From Alcanivorax sp. UBA4485 (GTDB lineage Bacteria; Pseudomonadota; Gammaproteobacteria; Pseudomonadales; Alcanivoracaceae): a stretch of DNA of 44,900 bases. A model generated the notes under the pieces. It saw nothing but the letters and a program-made list of their open reading frames with translations. It did not search any database and was not told the origin of the DNA. This document shows positions 32,061 to 40,355 of this stretch, piece by piece. Position numbers and translations under genes: made by a program. The DNA is taken from positions 1-44,900 of the forward strand of contig DGNT01000092.1 of the NCBI GenBank assembly GCA_002389055.1. Direction: 5' to 3'. Each line of letters starts with the position of its first letter. Position 1 is the first letter of the stretch.

Positions 32061-33721
32061 TGGGGCCTCCGCTCTGCCTCATCCTGCCAGGTAATATCGG
32101 TGACCAGGGTGGTCGCCCCGGAAAAGGCGGCAACAATACACTGATTGGGCACCGTACGGCCAAACGCCGGGTGCCAGCTGGCGGGTTCAAGGGTCACCGA
32201 TACCGCGCCCTCACACCGCACACGCATGGAGCCGCCGGCCAGGTCGACCTGAACGCCGTCACCCTCCAGCCGAGGGTGCGCGTCCGGGTGCAAATAGAAC
32301 CGCGCCACGGCTTCGCCGAACCGGCCGGAAACAGCGTCCTCCACACGCAGCCGGCCGGGCGCCAGGTGCCAGGTCCGCCGGTGGACATTGTCGCCGGGCA
32401 ACCGCCGGTAGCCATCGTGGCTCGCCGTCACCCGCACCCGCTCGCCGTCGACCAGGAACGCTTCCACTATCGGCCGGGCACGGCGTGCCACACGAAAGCC
32501 GGACCACACCTGCGAGGAATCCTGGCCGTCCACGGTCACGGTATTGTGGGCGGCGGTGCCGCGCTGGCGCAGACGCTCTTCGCCGTCGCCGTACTGGGAG
32601 GTCCCGGAATTGACCAGCGCCCGTTGCCCGAACAGGCTCAGCTCAAAACTCAATGTATCGGCATGGGCATGGCCGGGCTGATAATCCGGGCCCACTGGCG
32701 CGATATCCAGCAGCGCCCGGTTTCCCGGCCCCAGGTCGATGGCCGCGTAACCGCTGTCGGTGTAATGGCGGGCGGCACCCTGGCCGGCGGGCGCCGCCGA
32801 CACCTTGCCCAACGCCGCGCGGTAATCACGCAACGCCGCCAGCGTCGGCGCGACCCCGAAAGCGGCGTCGTTAAAGAACGCGATATCGCCGTCCGGGTGT
32901 CGAAGACCCGCCGACCAGGCCAGGCCCCGGTCAAGCGCCGCCAGCCAACCGTCCCGGCGCGACGCCAAGGCCGGCAAGTCGGCGCCACCGGCCAGGTTGA
33001 CCAGATCGCACAGGTCCCAAAGAAGAGCGTCATGATACATCGGCGATCGTTCGAAGTGCCCGCCATCGGGTAAAAACTGCTCCGGGATCTCGCGATCCAG
33101 AATCGCCAGCCCCTGACGCAGCCAGCGATCCGCTTCCCGGCCGGACAGATAGGCGCCCACGAACACCAGCGCCTTGCCGTTGGCGTACAGATGATTGGCC
33201 AGAATCGGCCATTCGATTTGCCTCATCAGCGCCCGCGCCTGGGTCGCCAGACTGGCCAGCCAGCGCGGTTCGATGCGCGGCTGGCGCGTCAGCCACTTAA
33301 CCAGGTTCACCATGCGCAGGGACAGCGTATAGGGTTCCCAGCCGTTGCCGCGGGCGGGGGGATTCTCATCGATCCAGCGGTCCAGCAGCGCGCCATCCAG
33401 ATCCCGCCAGTGTTCCGAATCAGGCGCGTTGAGGTCGTTGAAATAATGCAGGTTATAAAGCCAGAGCTTGCTGAAACGCGGCGCGTTCCAGTCCTCGGCG
33501 GTGTCCACCCGCCCGGTCTCGCCGAGAAACGTAAAGTGGCGACCGTCCTCCGTGGCCCGGATGCCCCAGGGGCAGGGAACCAGACTCAAATCCTGGCGAC
33601 GGGGCGCGGCGCTGGTGGCACTGACAACGCGCAAAGGCCGCACGCGGTAGTACAGGCGAAACCATACCTGGCGCCAGTGAAGAAAGCGGACCGTGTGGAA
33701 CAACCTCAAAAGCCGATCCAT
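32057..33721 (-). CDS. Heparinase II/III family protein
   Basis: A 554-residue polysaccharide-lyase-like protein. The N-terminal alpha-barrel shows NHLYANGKALVFVGAYLSG and the tyrosine-bearing ERSPMYHDALL. The C-terminal beta-sandwich domain has GHAHADTLSFEL with the conserved His and AAHNTVTVDG. No signal peptide is seen, as is common for copies within O-unit and capsule clusters, so its site of action is uncertain. It may cleave uronic-acid-containing glycan, which fits the ManNAcA pathway encoded by wecB/wecC here. GGAGG lies 5 nt before the ATG at 33721, which shares one base with the flippase stop. Confidence 0.85.
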   Translation of the reverse strand: MDRLLRLFHTVRFLHWRQVWFRLYYRVRPLRVVSATSAAPRRQDLSLVPCPWGIRATEDGRHFTFLGETGRVDTAEDWNAPRFSKLWLYNLHYFNDLNAPDSEHWRDLDGALLDRWIDENPPARGNGWEPYTLSLRMVNLVKWLTRQPRIEPRWLASLATQARALMRQIEWPILANHLYANGKALVFVGAYLSGREADRWLRQGLAILDREIPEQFLPDGGHFERSPMYHDALLWDLCDLVNLAGGADLPALASRRDGWLAALDRGLAWSAGLRHPDGDIAFFNDAAFGVAPTLAALRDYRAALGKVSAAPAGQGAARHYTDSGYAAIDLGPGNRALLDIAPVGPDYQPGHAHADTLSFELSLFGQRALVNSGTSQYGDGEERLRQRGTAAHNTVTVDGQDSSQVWSGFRVARRARPIVEAFLVDGERVRVTASHDGYRRLPGDNVHRRTWHLAPGRLRVEDAVSGRFGEAVARFYLHPDAHPRLEGDGVQVDLAGGSMRVRCEGAVSVTLEPASWHPAFGRTVPNQCIVAAFSGATTLVTDITWQDEAERRPH

Positions 33722-35052
33722 CAGAACCTCCACGCCAGGAACACGGCCATAACCGCCAATGCCAATGCATTGATGCCGAGCTGTTTGTACTTCTCCGTGA
33801 GGCTGAGAATCGGCCCGAGGGCGTACAAGGTCACGATGTTTTTCGTCATCACGTAGATCACCTGAAAGAGAGCCACGCCATAAGCGTAGTGGCTCAGTGA
33901 CTGCACGCCCTGCTCTTCAAGGAAGATCAGCGCCGCCACGGCGATCACCGCGATCAGAAAGCCGGCCAGAGCCGGTGGCTTAACCCGCTTGCTGGTGACC
34001 GACAGATTCCCGAACACCAGCGACAGGGACGCGTACAAGCTGGTCATCAACAGCAAGGAAAGCAAAAACAGCGTGGGTTCATCAAAGTCGATGCCCAACC
34101 AAAGATGCAGGGCCTGGTCGCCCGCCGCCAGAAACGCCAGGAAGCCCGCCACGGAAAACGCGGCCAGCCCCACCGCGCTTTTCCCCAACATCCGGTGGTA
34201 GGCCTCCGGGTCATCGTCATAATCCAGCGACGAACGGGTCACCACCGAGGCGTTCAGGGAGACCACGAAACCACGAGAAAAATTATGCAGTTGCAGGAAC
34301 ACCCCATAGACGGATAACGACCGGCTGCCTACCGCGCCGTGCAACAGAATCTGCGGCGCCGTGATGATCAGACTCTGGCTCAGGCTGTTCACACTGATCC
34401 AGGCGTTGAACGAGAACGCCTTGCGAAACTCATCCACATAGAACCAGCGGCCGGTGCTCGGCAGCTTTTCCTCACCCACGATCCGGTTGAACTGAAGGCT
34501 GACCAGCAGATAAATCATCATCTGCTCGAAAGCCAATACCGTACAGAAGGTAAAGGTGCCCAGGCGCTCACCGGCGAACAGCAGCGAGATCAGGGCCAGC
34601 TTGCCCAGGGCGGTGGCGATGAGAATCTTGAACTGTAGATCGAGCCGGTCGGCGGCGTACAGAGCCGCGTATTTGGGTATGGCGATCAGGGTGAAAATCA
34701 AACCGCCCAGCGACACCAGCAATTCATCGCCAATCGGCGAGCTGGAATACAGGAAGAACAAACCGCCCAGCGCGAAGGCGACCAGCCCCATGCAGAGAAA
34801 CGCGGTCAGGGCGGTCACATACAAAGCGCCGAACGAAGACGGCTGGTTCTGATACTCGATCAAAAGACGGGAAAGCCCCGCCGTGGACGCGGCCTGCACC
34901 ATCAGCAGCAAGGTGATCACGCTCAGCGCCGTGGCGACGATCCACCAGGCGTCCAGGCCGATCGCCTTCATCGCCATGCCGATGGTGAAGAACGAAACGA
35001 TGATCTGGATCAGGCGGCTAAGCAGCCCGAAGGACAGATTTTTCCACATCAT
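33721..35052 (-). CDS. Wzx-type polysaccharide flippase
   Basis: A 443-residue protein made almost entirely of hydrophobic segments (about 12-14 spans) of the MATE-like polysaccharide exporter class. It should flip the undecaprenyl-linked repeat unit to the periplasm. Sequence is less GC-rich than its neighbours, usual for wzx genes and consistent with horizontal exchange. The start at 35052 overlaps the wecC stop by 4 nt; a second ATG follows directly. Primary sequence is too divergent to give a sugar specificity. No wzy polymerase is recognisable in the window. Confidence 0.82.
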   Translation of the reverse strand: MMWKNLSFGLLSRLIQIIVSFFTIGMAMKAIGLDAWWIVATALSVITLLLMVQAASTAGLSRLLIEYQNQPSSFGALYVTALTAFLCMGLVAFALGGLFFLYSSSPIGDELLVSLGGLIFTLIAIPKYAALYAADRLDLQFKILIATALGKLALISLLFAGERLGTFTFCTVLAFEQMMIYLLVSLQFNRIVGEEKLPSTGRWFYVDEFRKAFSFNAWISVNSLSQSLIITAPQILLHGAVGSRSLSVYGVFLQLHNFSRGFVVSLNASVVTRSSLDYDDDPEAYHRMLGKSAVGLAAFSVAGFLAFLAAGDQALHLWLGIDFDEPTLFLLSLLLMTSLYASLSLVFGNLSVTSKRVKPPALAGFLIAVIAVAALIFLEEQGVQSLSHYAYGVALFQVIYVMTKNIVTLYALGPILSLTEKYKQLGINALALAVMAVFLAWRF

Positions 35053-36347
35053 GGGGCGGCGCGGTTCCAAAGCCCACAGGCGTCCACCACTCTTTTGCCG
35101 TCAAGCGCCGTCGGCGCCAACCGCCGGAACGAGCGGTGCGCCACCAGGGCGACCACCACATCCGCGTTCGCCAGAGCCTGGTCGGCGGCGACCAGGCTGG
35201 CGCCGTGCTCCGTCAGGCCCGCCGGCAACGCTTTGATGTTCGGCTCCACCGCCAGCAGCGCGCCGGGGTGTTCCGCCGCCACCCGGGTGGTGATATCCAG
35301 TGCCGGGCTTTCGCGCAGGTCGTCGATGTCCGGCTTGAACGCCAGACCGAAGCAGGCGATGGTCACGTCGCCAGCGCGCTTGTCCGGGTTCGCCTGCAGA
35401 AACTCGCCCACCGCCGTTTTGATTTTTTCCACCACCCAGTCCGGCTTGCCGCTGTTCACTTCCCGGGCGGCGCGGATCAGCCGCGCCAGCTCCGGCGTCT
35501 CGCTGACGATGAACCAGGGGTCCACGGCGATGCAGTGGCCGCCCACGCCCGGGCCCGGCTGCAGAATATTGACGCGCGGATGGCGGTTGGCCAGCGCGAT
35601 CAGTTCCCAGACGTTGATGTCGAGCCGTTCGGCGATGATCGACAGCTCATTGGCGAACGCGATATTGACGTCACGGAAGGCGTTTTCGGTGAGCTTCGCC
35701 ATCTCGGCGGTGCGCGCGGTGGTGGTCAGGCAGTCGCCGCGCACGAAGGTGCGGTACAGCTCGGCGGCGGCCTCGGCGCAGGCCGGCGTCATGCCGCCGA
35801 TAATGCGGTCGTTCTCGATCAGCTCGTGCATGATGCGCCCGGGCAGCACCCGCTCGGGGCAATGCGCCACGCGGATATCGGCGCCCTCCCCCGCGTCCTG
35901 GGGAAAGCTCAGGTCCGGGCGCGCCTCCGCCAGCCAGGCCGCCATCGCTTCGGTGGCGCCCACCGGCGAGGTGGATTCCAGAATCACCAGGTTGCCCTTA
36001 CGCAGCACCGGCGCCACCGAACGCGCCGCCGCGCGGATAAAACTCAGGTCCGGTTCCGGCACCGCGTCCGGGTCGGCCTGGCGTTTGAACGGCGTCGGCA
36101 CCGCGATCAGAAACGCGTCCGCCGGCTCCGGCTCGGTGGTGGCGTGCAGGTAGCCCTCTTTCACCGCCGCGTGCACGGCGATATCCAGCTCCGGCTCGAC
36201 AATATGGATCTCGCCCCGATTGATGGTGTCCACCGCGTTCTGGTTCACATCCACGCCGATCACCTTCTTGCGGCGGCCGGCGAAAACCGCGGCGGTGGGC
36301 AGGCCGATGTAACCCAGGCCGACGACACAAACGGTATTGAAATCCAT
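35049..36347 (-). CDS. wecC: UDP-N-acetyl-D-mannosamine dehydrogenase
   Basis: A 432-residue NAD-dependent enzyme oxidising UDP-ManNAc to UDP-ManNAcA. The NAD loop VVGLGYIGLPTA, the ESTSPVGAT block and the catalytic-cysteine motif GVGGHCIAVDPWF are intact. Its substrate comes from the WecB epimerase encoded 1.6 kb upstream; the AbiE pair lies between the two. The ATG at 36347 is 7 nt after the AbiEii stop. AAGGA lies 11 nt upstream inside the end of the toxin gene, a rather long spacing, so wecC translation may depend on coupling to AbiEii. Confidence 0.93.
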   Translation of the reverse strand: MDFNTVCVVGLGYIGLPTAAVFAGRRKKVIGVDVNQNAVDTINRGEIHIVEPELDIAVHAAVKEGYLHATTEPEPADAFLIAVPTPFKRQADPDAVPEPDLSFIRAAARSVAPVLRKGNLVILESTSPVGATEAMAAWLAEARPDLSFPQDAGEGADIRVAHCPERVLPGRIMHELIENDRIIGGMTPACAEAAAELYRTFVRGDCLTTTARTAEMAKLTENAFRDVNIAFANELSIIAERLDINVWELIALANRHPRVNILQPGPGVGGHCIAVDPWFIVSETPELARLIRAAREVNSGKPDWVVEKIKTAVGEFLQANPDKRAGDVTIACFGLAFKPDIDDLRESPALDITTRVAAEHPGALLAVEPNIKALPAGLTEHGASLVAADQALANADVVVALVAHRSFRRLAPTALDGKRVVDACGLWNRAAP

Positions 36348-36354
36348 AAGAGGG

Positions 36355-37230
36355 TTAATCCTTGGCAATGGGGTTTTGGAGGATCAAAGCGTTGAGCTTG
36401 CGAACCTTATCCAAGAAAAACGGCGCCTTCCACAGGGCAAGCCCATGACGTTCCGCCGGCGACAGAAAAGGGTCGACGTCGTCCGCCGCCTCTCGCCAGG
36501 TGATGGTGTTCACGGCTTCCGTCAGTGCCGCCTCCAACCAGGCCGCATCGACCACCGGATCCGTCCCCTGCCATGGGCCGGCCTGTCGCAGCGCGGCCTG
36601 CAGGTGGCTCAAATTTGGCGCCACACCTTGCTTGATATACCAATTGAAGTCGAACCAGTCCCGCCCCTTCAGGTAGTCCCGGCAAAGCAGGGCGTGGATT
36701 TTCAACGCGAAGTTACTGGCCAGGTCCTGGCTGCGCACCTCGAAATCGAGAGGGAAATCCAGGTAATGAGATTCAAAACCACTGCCTGCCGGGGGCCGAG
36801 TGTCGATCTCCAGTTTAACCCGCAGCTTTCTTCCTGAATCGGTTTGCATGAAAGAGAGGTCCAGCTGTCGACCGATGGAGTCGTCCTTGAGCATCGCCTG
36901 TCGCACGGCACGGTCCATCTTTCCCCGGTCGGAAAGCTCCGCTCGGACACCAAACTCAAGCAAAACCTCTTGAAGCTCATCACAATACGGCTGCCACTGG
37001 AAATCCTTGTCGGGCTCGATAAGAATAAAATCCAGATCCTCCGAAAAGCGCGGCAACCCATGCAGTATTCGCAGACTGCTGCCACCCTGGAACGCCGCCA
37101 CTTCATAGAAATTCGCCCGCCATAAGCCATACAGCGCGACTTCCTGAAGAATTTCCTTGAGGGCGTGCTCCTCCTGAAGAGCATCCGTGCACGCGTAGCG
37201 CTCCAGGCGCTGACGCAACAGATCAATCAT
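36355..37230 (-). CDS. abiEii: AbiEii/AbiGii-type nucleotidyltransferase toxin
   Basis: A 291-residue DNA polymerase beta-like nucleotidyltransferase, the toxin of a type IV toxin-antitoxin and abortive-infection pair. The active-site block FQGGSSLRILHGLPRFSEDL then DF carries the GGS and paired acidic residues. LRVKLEIDT supplies the third acidic position, and FALKIHALLCRDYLKGRDWF the downstream Lys/Arg/Asp set. All look intact. The start at 37230 overlaps abiEi by 8 nt. It separates wecB from wecC, and wecC begins 7 nt after its stop. Confidence 0.88.
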   Translation of the reverse strand: MIDLLRQRLERYACTDALQEEHALKEILQEVALYGLWRANFYEVAAFQGGSSLRILHGLPRFSEDLDFILIEPDKDFQWQPYCDELQEVLLEFGVRAELSDRGKMDRAVRQAMLKDDSIGRQLDLSFMQTDSGRKLRVKLEIDTRPPAGSGFESHYLDFPLDFEVRSQDLASNFALKIHALLCRDYLKGRDWFDFNWYIKQGVAPNLSHLQAALRQAGPWQGTDPVVDAAWLEAALTEAVNTITWREAADDVDPFLSPAERHGLALWKAPFFLDKVRKLNALILQNPIAKD

Positions 37231-37876
37231 CGGCCAAATCCTTTTGTAGAGCGTCAATCAAACGCTGCATGCGGCGATGTTTATACACCGCCCGCAATGC
37301 GTCCATTTCTGAAACGTCCACCGATTTCCAGGCCTGCTCATCAATGCGCAGTCCCTGAAGAAGGGCGGTGCCTCCCGGCCATTCTTCCTTACGCAAGCAG
37401 AGTAAATCCAGCAATGCACGCAACGGCCTGGCCACTAGTGCCGGATGGCCGGACAAGACAGAGCGCTCAACACCGCGCAAAAAGCCGCCAGGATTCAACG
37501 CCAACGGATAGAAACGGAACTCTCCGACCCCGGTGACAGTAACCAAATCCCGGCGCCGCCCCGGCGTAACCGCCTGAACCAAAGGCGTTGATTCAGGAAT
37601 CCAGCCGTGATGCGACAGCGCGGCCTCGAACGACACATAGGCCCCCGGATGAAGAGACTGAACAATCACGAAAGGGTGCGGCCGGTAGCCCGACACCACC
37701 GGGGACAACAAATAGCGCCCACGACGGAGCCGCCACAGCTCCTGGGCGTGCAATGCACGGTTAACCAGGTTATAGCGCCGTTGATCGGTACCCCGAAGCA
37801 GGCGTGCCAGCTGCTTCTCGGTCAGCACCTGCTCCGTCAGTCCTTGATCGATCAGAGTCCGGGTCAATGTCTCCAT
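37223..37876 (-). CDS. abiEi: AbiEi-type antitoxin and autoregulator
   Basis: A 217-residue protein of the AbiEi antitoxin family: an N-terminal winged helix (LTEKQLARLLRGTDQRRYNL, then the RRGRYLL wing) and the C-terminal antitoxin domain (YVSFEAALSHHGWIPES, RPLRALLDLLCLRKEEW). Known AbiEi proteins bind inverted repeats in their own promoter and neutralise AbiEii. Here a perfect 11-bp inverted repeat ends 8 nt before the ATG, where no ribosome site is visible. The ATG at 37876 is the only plausible start. Confidence 0.88.
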   Translation of the reverse strand: METLTRTLIDQGLTEQVLTEKQLARLLRGTDQRRYNLVNRALHAQELWRLRRGRYLLSPVVSGYRPHPFVIVQSLHPGAYVSFEAALSHHGWIPESTPLVQAVTPGRRRDLVTVTGVGEFRFYPLALNPGGFLRGVERSVLSGHPALVARPLRALLDLLCLRKEEWPGGTALLQGLRIDEQAWKSVDVSEMDALRAVYKHRRMQRLIDALQKDLADD

Positions 37877-37884
37877 AAAATGCA

Positions 37885-37911
37885 GGATACTTTCATTTTT
37901 TGAAAGTATCC
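37885..37911. promoter_or_regulatory. AbiEi operator: perfect 11-bp inverted repeat
   Basis: GGATACTTTCA (37885-37895) and TGAAAGTATCC (37901-37911) are separated by five T. On the minus strand TTGGAT (37913-37908) and TATCCT (37889-37884) lie 18 bp apart on the two arms and make a plausible -35/-10 pair, putting the first transcribed base at or beside the ATG. Binding of AbiEi would block the promoter. Confidence 0.75.
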
Positions 37912-37915
37912 AACA

Positions 37916-39040
37916 CTAATTGTCAGCCAGGTAGTCGGCGATACGCAGGGAGGCCCGGCCGTCGCCGTAGGGGTTGTGAGCGCGGCTCATCGCGTCCCAG
38001 GCGGCCTGGTCGGTGAGCAGGCGATGCGCTTCGTCGTGGATCGCCTCGGCGCCGGTGCCCACCAGCTTTACCGTGCCGGCATGGACCGCGTCCGGGCGCT
38101 CGGTGGTGTCGCGCATTACCAGTACCGGCTTGCCCAGGGACGGCGCCTCTTCCTGGATGCCGCCGGAGTCGGTAAGAATCAGCGTCGCGTTGCTCATCAA
38201 CCACACGAACGGCAGGTAGTCCTGGGGCTCGATCAGGTGCACATTGGGCCGGCCGCTGAGCAACCGGTTCACCGGCTCCTGCACATTGGGATTGAGGTGC
38301 ACCGGATAGACAAAATCAGTGCCCGGGTGGGCCTCGGCGAGCCGCGACACCGCCTGGCAGATGCGCTCGAACCCGCCGCCGAAGCTCTCGCGCCGGTGGC
38401 CGGTGATCAGCACCATGGGGCGCTCCAGGCCGTAGGGAAAACGCCCGGCCAGCTCATCGCGCAACGCGGCGTCGCCGTCGATGCGCTCGCGCACCCACAG
38501 CAAGGCGTCGATCACGGTGTTGCCGGTGGTGAGAATACGGGCCTCGTCCACGCCCTCGGCCAGCAAGGCGTCACGGGCGCTGCCGGTGGGCGCGAAGTGA
38601 GCGGCGGCGAGCACTCCGGTGAGTTTGCGGTTGGCCTCTTCCGGCCAGGGGGAAAGCAGATTGCCGGTGCGCAGCCCGGCTTCCACATGGCCCACCGGCA
38701 CTTTCTCGTAGAACGCCGCCAGGGAGGCCGCCAGCGTGGTGGTGGTGTCGCCGTGCACCAGGATCATGTCCGGCTTCTCGGCGCGAATCACGTCGCGCAG
38801 GCCGAGCAGAATGCGGGTGGTGATGTCGTAGAGGTCCTGGCCCGGCGCCATGATGTCCAGGTCGTGGTCCGGCGTGATCTCAAACAGCGCCAGCACCTGA
38901 TCCAGCATCTCGCGGTGCTGGGCGGTCACGCACACCCGGCTGTCGAAGCGGGGGTCGGCGCCCAGGGCTTTCACCACTGGCGCCATTTTGATGGCCTCCG
39001 GGCGGGTGCCGAAGACACTGAGAATCCGCTTTCCGCTCAC
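37916..39040 (-). CDS. wecB: UDP-N-acetylglucosamine 2-epimerase
   Basis: A 374-residue non-hydrolysing epimerase converting UDP-GlcNAc to UDP-ManNAc in the cytoplasm. Typical blocks are ILSVFGTRPEAIKMAPV, ILVHGDTTTTLAASLAA, VGHVEAGLRTGN with the catalytic Glu, and LTDSGGIQEEAPSLGKPVL. The start is taken as GTG at 39040, with AAAGGCG 8 nt upstream and family sequence beginning two residues later; the frame opens further upstream without homology. It is the first gene of the polysaccharide operon. Its stop lies within 5 bp of the AbiEi operator. Confidence 0.93.
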   Translation of the reverse strand: MSGKRILSVFGTRPEAIKMAPVVKALGADPRFDSRVCVTAQHREMLDQVLALFEITPDHDLDIMAPGQDLYDITTRILLGLRDVIRAEKPDMILVHGDTTTTLAASLAAFYEKVPVGHVEAGLRTGNLLSPWPEEANRKLTGVLAAAHFAPTGSARDALLAEGVDEARILTTGNTVIDALLWVRERIDGDAALRDELAGRFPYGLERPMVLITGHRRESFGGGFERICQAVSRLAEAHPGTDFVYPVHLNPNVQEPVNRLLSGRPNVHLIEPQDYLPFVWLMSNATLILTDSGGIQEEAPSLGKPVLVMRDTTERPDAVHAGTVKLVGTGAEAIHDEAHRLLTDQAAWDAMSRAHNPYGDGRASLRIADYLADN

Positions 39041-39129
39041 TAAGTCGCCTTTTCGCCAGTCATTTGGGGCCACGCGCCCGAAAGCCGACTATTTTCTCAT
39101 TAATCGCGACGCAATTGTAGGCGCGGTGC

Positions 39130-39480
39130 TCAGGCCGCGACGATGCGGAACCGCGTCGCGTTGGCGATCGGGCGGACTGTATTCTTGTCTCGCTTCAAAT
39201 CCACGATGCCGTAGCGGGACATCGTCTTCAAAGTACGGGACAAATTCCCGGGTTTGCGGCCGGTGGTTTCGGCCAGCGCTGAGATTGATTTCGGCTTCGT
39301 CTCGGTAATCACGCGAAGCAAGGCACGGTTATCATCACTCAGGACCTCCGCCAGCGATTTCATGGACGTAAACCAGACCTTGGGCTCACCCGGTTTCGGT
39401 TTGTACTCGCCCCGGGCAATAGACAGCATCCGTTCGCGAATCTTCTCCTGGGTCATAATGCCGATCACTATCGTTTTCAT
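39130..39480 (-). CDS. HVO_A0114-like HTH protein, orphan antitoxin candidate
   Basis: A 116-residue winged-helix DNA-binding protein. The helix-turn-helix region is SISALAETTGRKPGNLSRTL, followed by KTMSRYGIVDLKR, the recognition helix and wing. This class is usually encoded downstream of a TumE/DUF6516-type toxin, often overlapping it by four bases. Here ATGA overlap is preserved, but the upstream toxin gene is only a remnant, so this protein may survive as an orphan regulator or as a guard against related toxins. Confidence 0.75.
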   Translation of the reverse strand: MKTIVIGIMTQEKIRERMLSIARGEYKPKPGEPKVWFTSMKSLAEVLSDDNRALLRVITETKPKSISALAETTGRKPGNLSRTLKTMSRYGIVDLKRDKNTVRPIANATRFRIVAA

Positions 39481-39595
39481 CGCTTCTTAACCTCCACCAG
39501 GACCCGGTCCACATCATCATCCAATACCCTCCTTCCTGATCAATGATCGAGCCGTGCAAATCAAGCAAGCCAGCCAAGCCTGGGTCCTTTGACAT
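39477..39595 (-). pseudogene. Remnant of TumE/DUF6516-like toxin, internally deleted
   Basis: The first 25 codons (39595-39521) read MSKDPGLAGLLDLHGSIIDQ then EGGYW, the usual N-terminus of this toxin family. The reading then shifts: in the other frame the DNA encodes DDDVDRVLVEVKKR and a stop at 39477-39479, like the family C-terminus. About 70-80 central codons, including the conserved catalytic part, are missing, and the two ends are out of frame. An imperfect palindrome around 39604-39613 (ATCACCTGAT) upstream could be the old operator. Confidence 0.65.
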
Positions 39596-39650
39596 ATAAT
39601 CATATCACCTGATGATAAATAGTAGCTGTATTCGAGTCCCAAGGGAAGGC

Positions 39651-39712
39651 TGACTATGACAAGGTCGAGCTGCCTGGTCTGTCAGTCAGAGGCGATTGCG
39701 GATGTAGGAGAT
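39651..39712 (+). repeat. 62-bp direct repeat, left copy
   Basis: 53 of 62 bases match 40700-40761 in the same orientation. Both copies run straight into a REP element. The two repeats enclose the HicA-like/HTH gene pair. Confidence 0.85.
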
Positions 39713-39771
39713 CGCTGGCGGGATGGCCGGCCGGCGTTCGCCGGCCTTTCGCGGGCGGGGCCCGCTCCTAC
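39704..39771 (-). repeat. Two-hairpin REP element, copy H
   Basis: On the minus strand: GCGGGC-CCC-GCCCGC, then GGCCGGCG-AA-CGCCGGCC, then a tail unlike copies A-G (CATCCCGCCAGCGATCTCC) that joins the 62-bp repeat. It lies just past the end of the HTH gene. Confidence 0.8.
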
Positions 39772-39773
39772 CT

Positions 39774-40355
39774 TCAGGAACGGGCCAGGTCGAGCGCCTG
39801 TTCGGCCAGGTCCGGATAAGCGGCACGGCTGGCCGCATACTCGTCAAGAGCATTGAGTGTCCTGATCGCGGCTGAAAGTTCGATGAGCGCGTCCGCGCGT
39901 TCGGCGACCTCGGGTTCAAATCTGCCGTTGTGCTTCATCCACTTGATAACCTCATCGAGATGCCATAGCGGTGTGAAACCGGATACCCGCGCGGGAGGAA
40001 AGCGCGTTTTGACTCTGCGTACGTTGCCGGTAGCGTATTTCCTCATCGCCTGACGACTGACTTTCGAAAGACGTTCGGACAGTAATGTCGAAAGCTCGGA
40101 AAGATTCAGCAGGTCAGGCCCAACACAGACAAGCCGCCCTGTGGGAATGGCGCGCTGCACGTCGTCAATCGCCGAGCGCAGAGCCGCCAGCGGGCCCTGG
40201 GCTTGCCGGGTGAAATCCAGGGCCATATGGCCAGCGACGCCAACCCCGACGAGGGCATCATCACAGCCCGATTCGAAAAGAGCATCAAGCCAGGCTTCCG
40301 GATCAGGTTCGCTTTCCGGGAGCTGGTAGTACAACTGGAATTCGTATTCATTCAT
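39774..40355 (-). CDS. HTH protein, antitoxin-like partner of HicA-like gene
   Basis: A 193-residue cytoplasmic protein. Residues 1-80 form a compact N-terminal domain (YEFQLYYQLPE, GCDDALVGVGVAGHMALDF, ALRSAIDDVQRAIP). A helix-turn-helix follows at LSELSTLLSERLSKVSRQAM then RKYA. The remainder is helical. The architecture suggests a DNA-binding antitoxin or repressor. The ATG at 40355 overlaps the upstream small gene by 8 nt, so they are co-translated. I cannot assign a named family with confidence. Confidence 0.65.
   Translation of the reverse strand: MNEYEFQLYYQLPESEPDPEAWLDALFESGCDDALVGVGVAGHMALDFTRQAQGPLAALRSAIDDVQRAIPTGRLVCVGPDLLNLSELSTLLSERLSKVSRQAMRKYATGNVRRVKTRFPPARVSGFTPLWHLDEVIKWMKHNGRFEPEVAERADALIELSAAIRTLNALDEYAASRAAYPDLAEQALDLARS

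Noticed and set aside
39041..39129. ops/JUMPstart element or clear promoter before the wecB operon
   Set aside because: No GGCGGTAGC-type sequence is present and only poor -35/-10 matches were found in this 89-bp gap.
39386..39595. Single 69-codon gene upstream of the HTH protein
   Set aside because: After codon 25 this frame runs through the HTH gene in the wrong frame; the segment is better explained as two out-of-frame ends of a deleted toxin.
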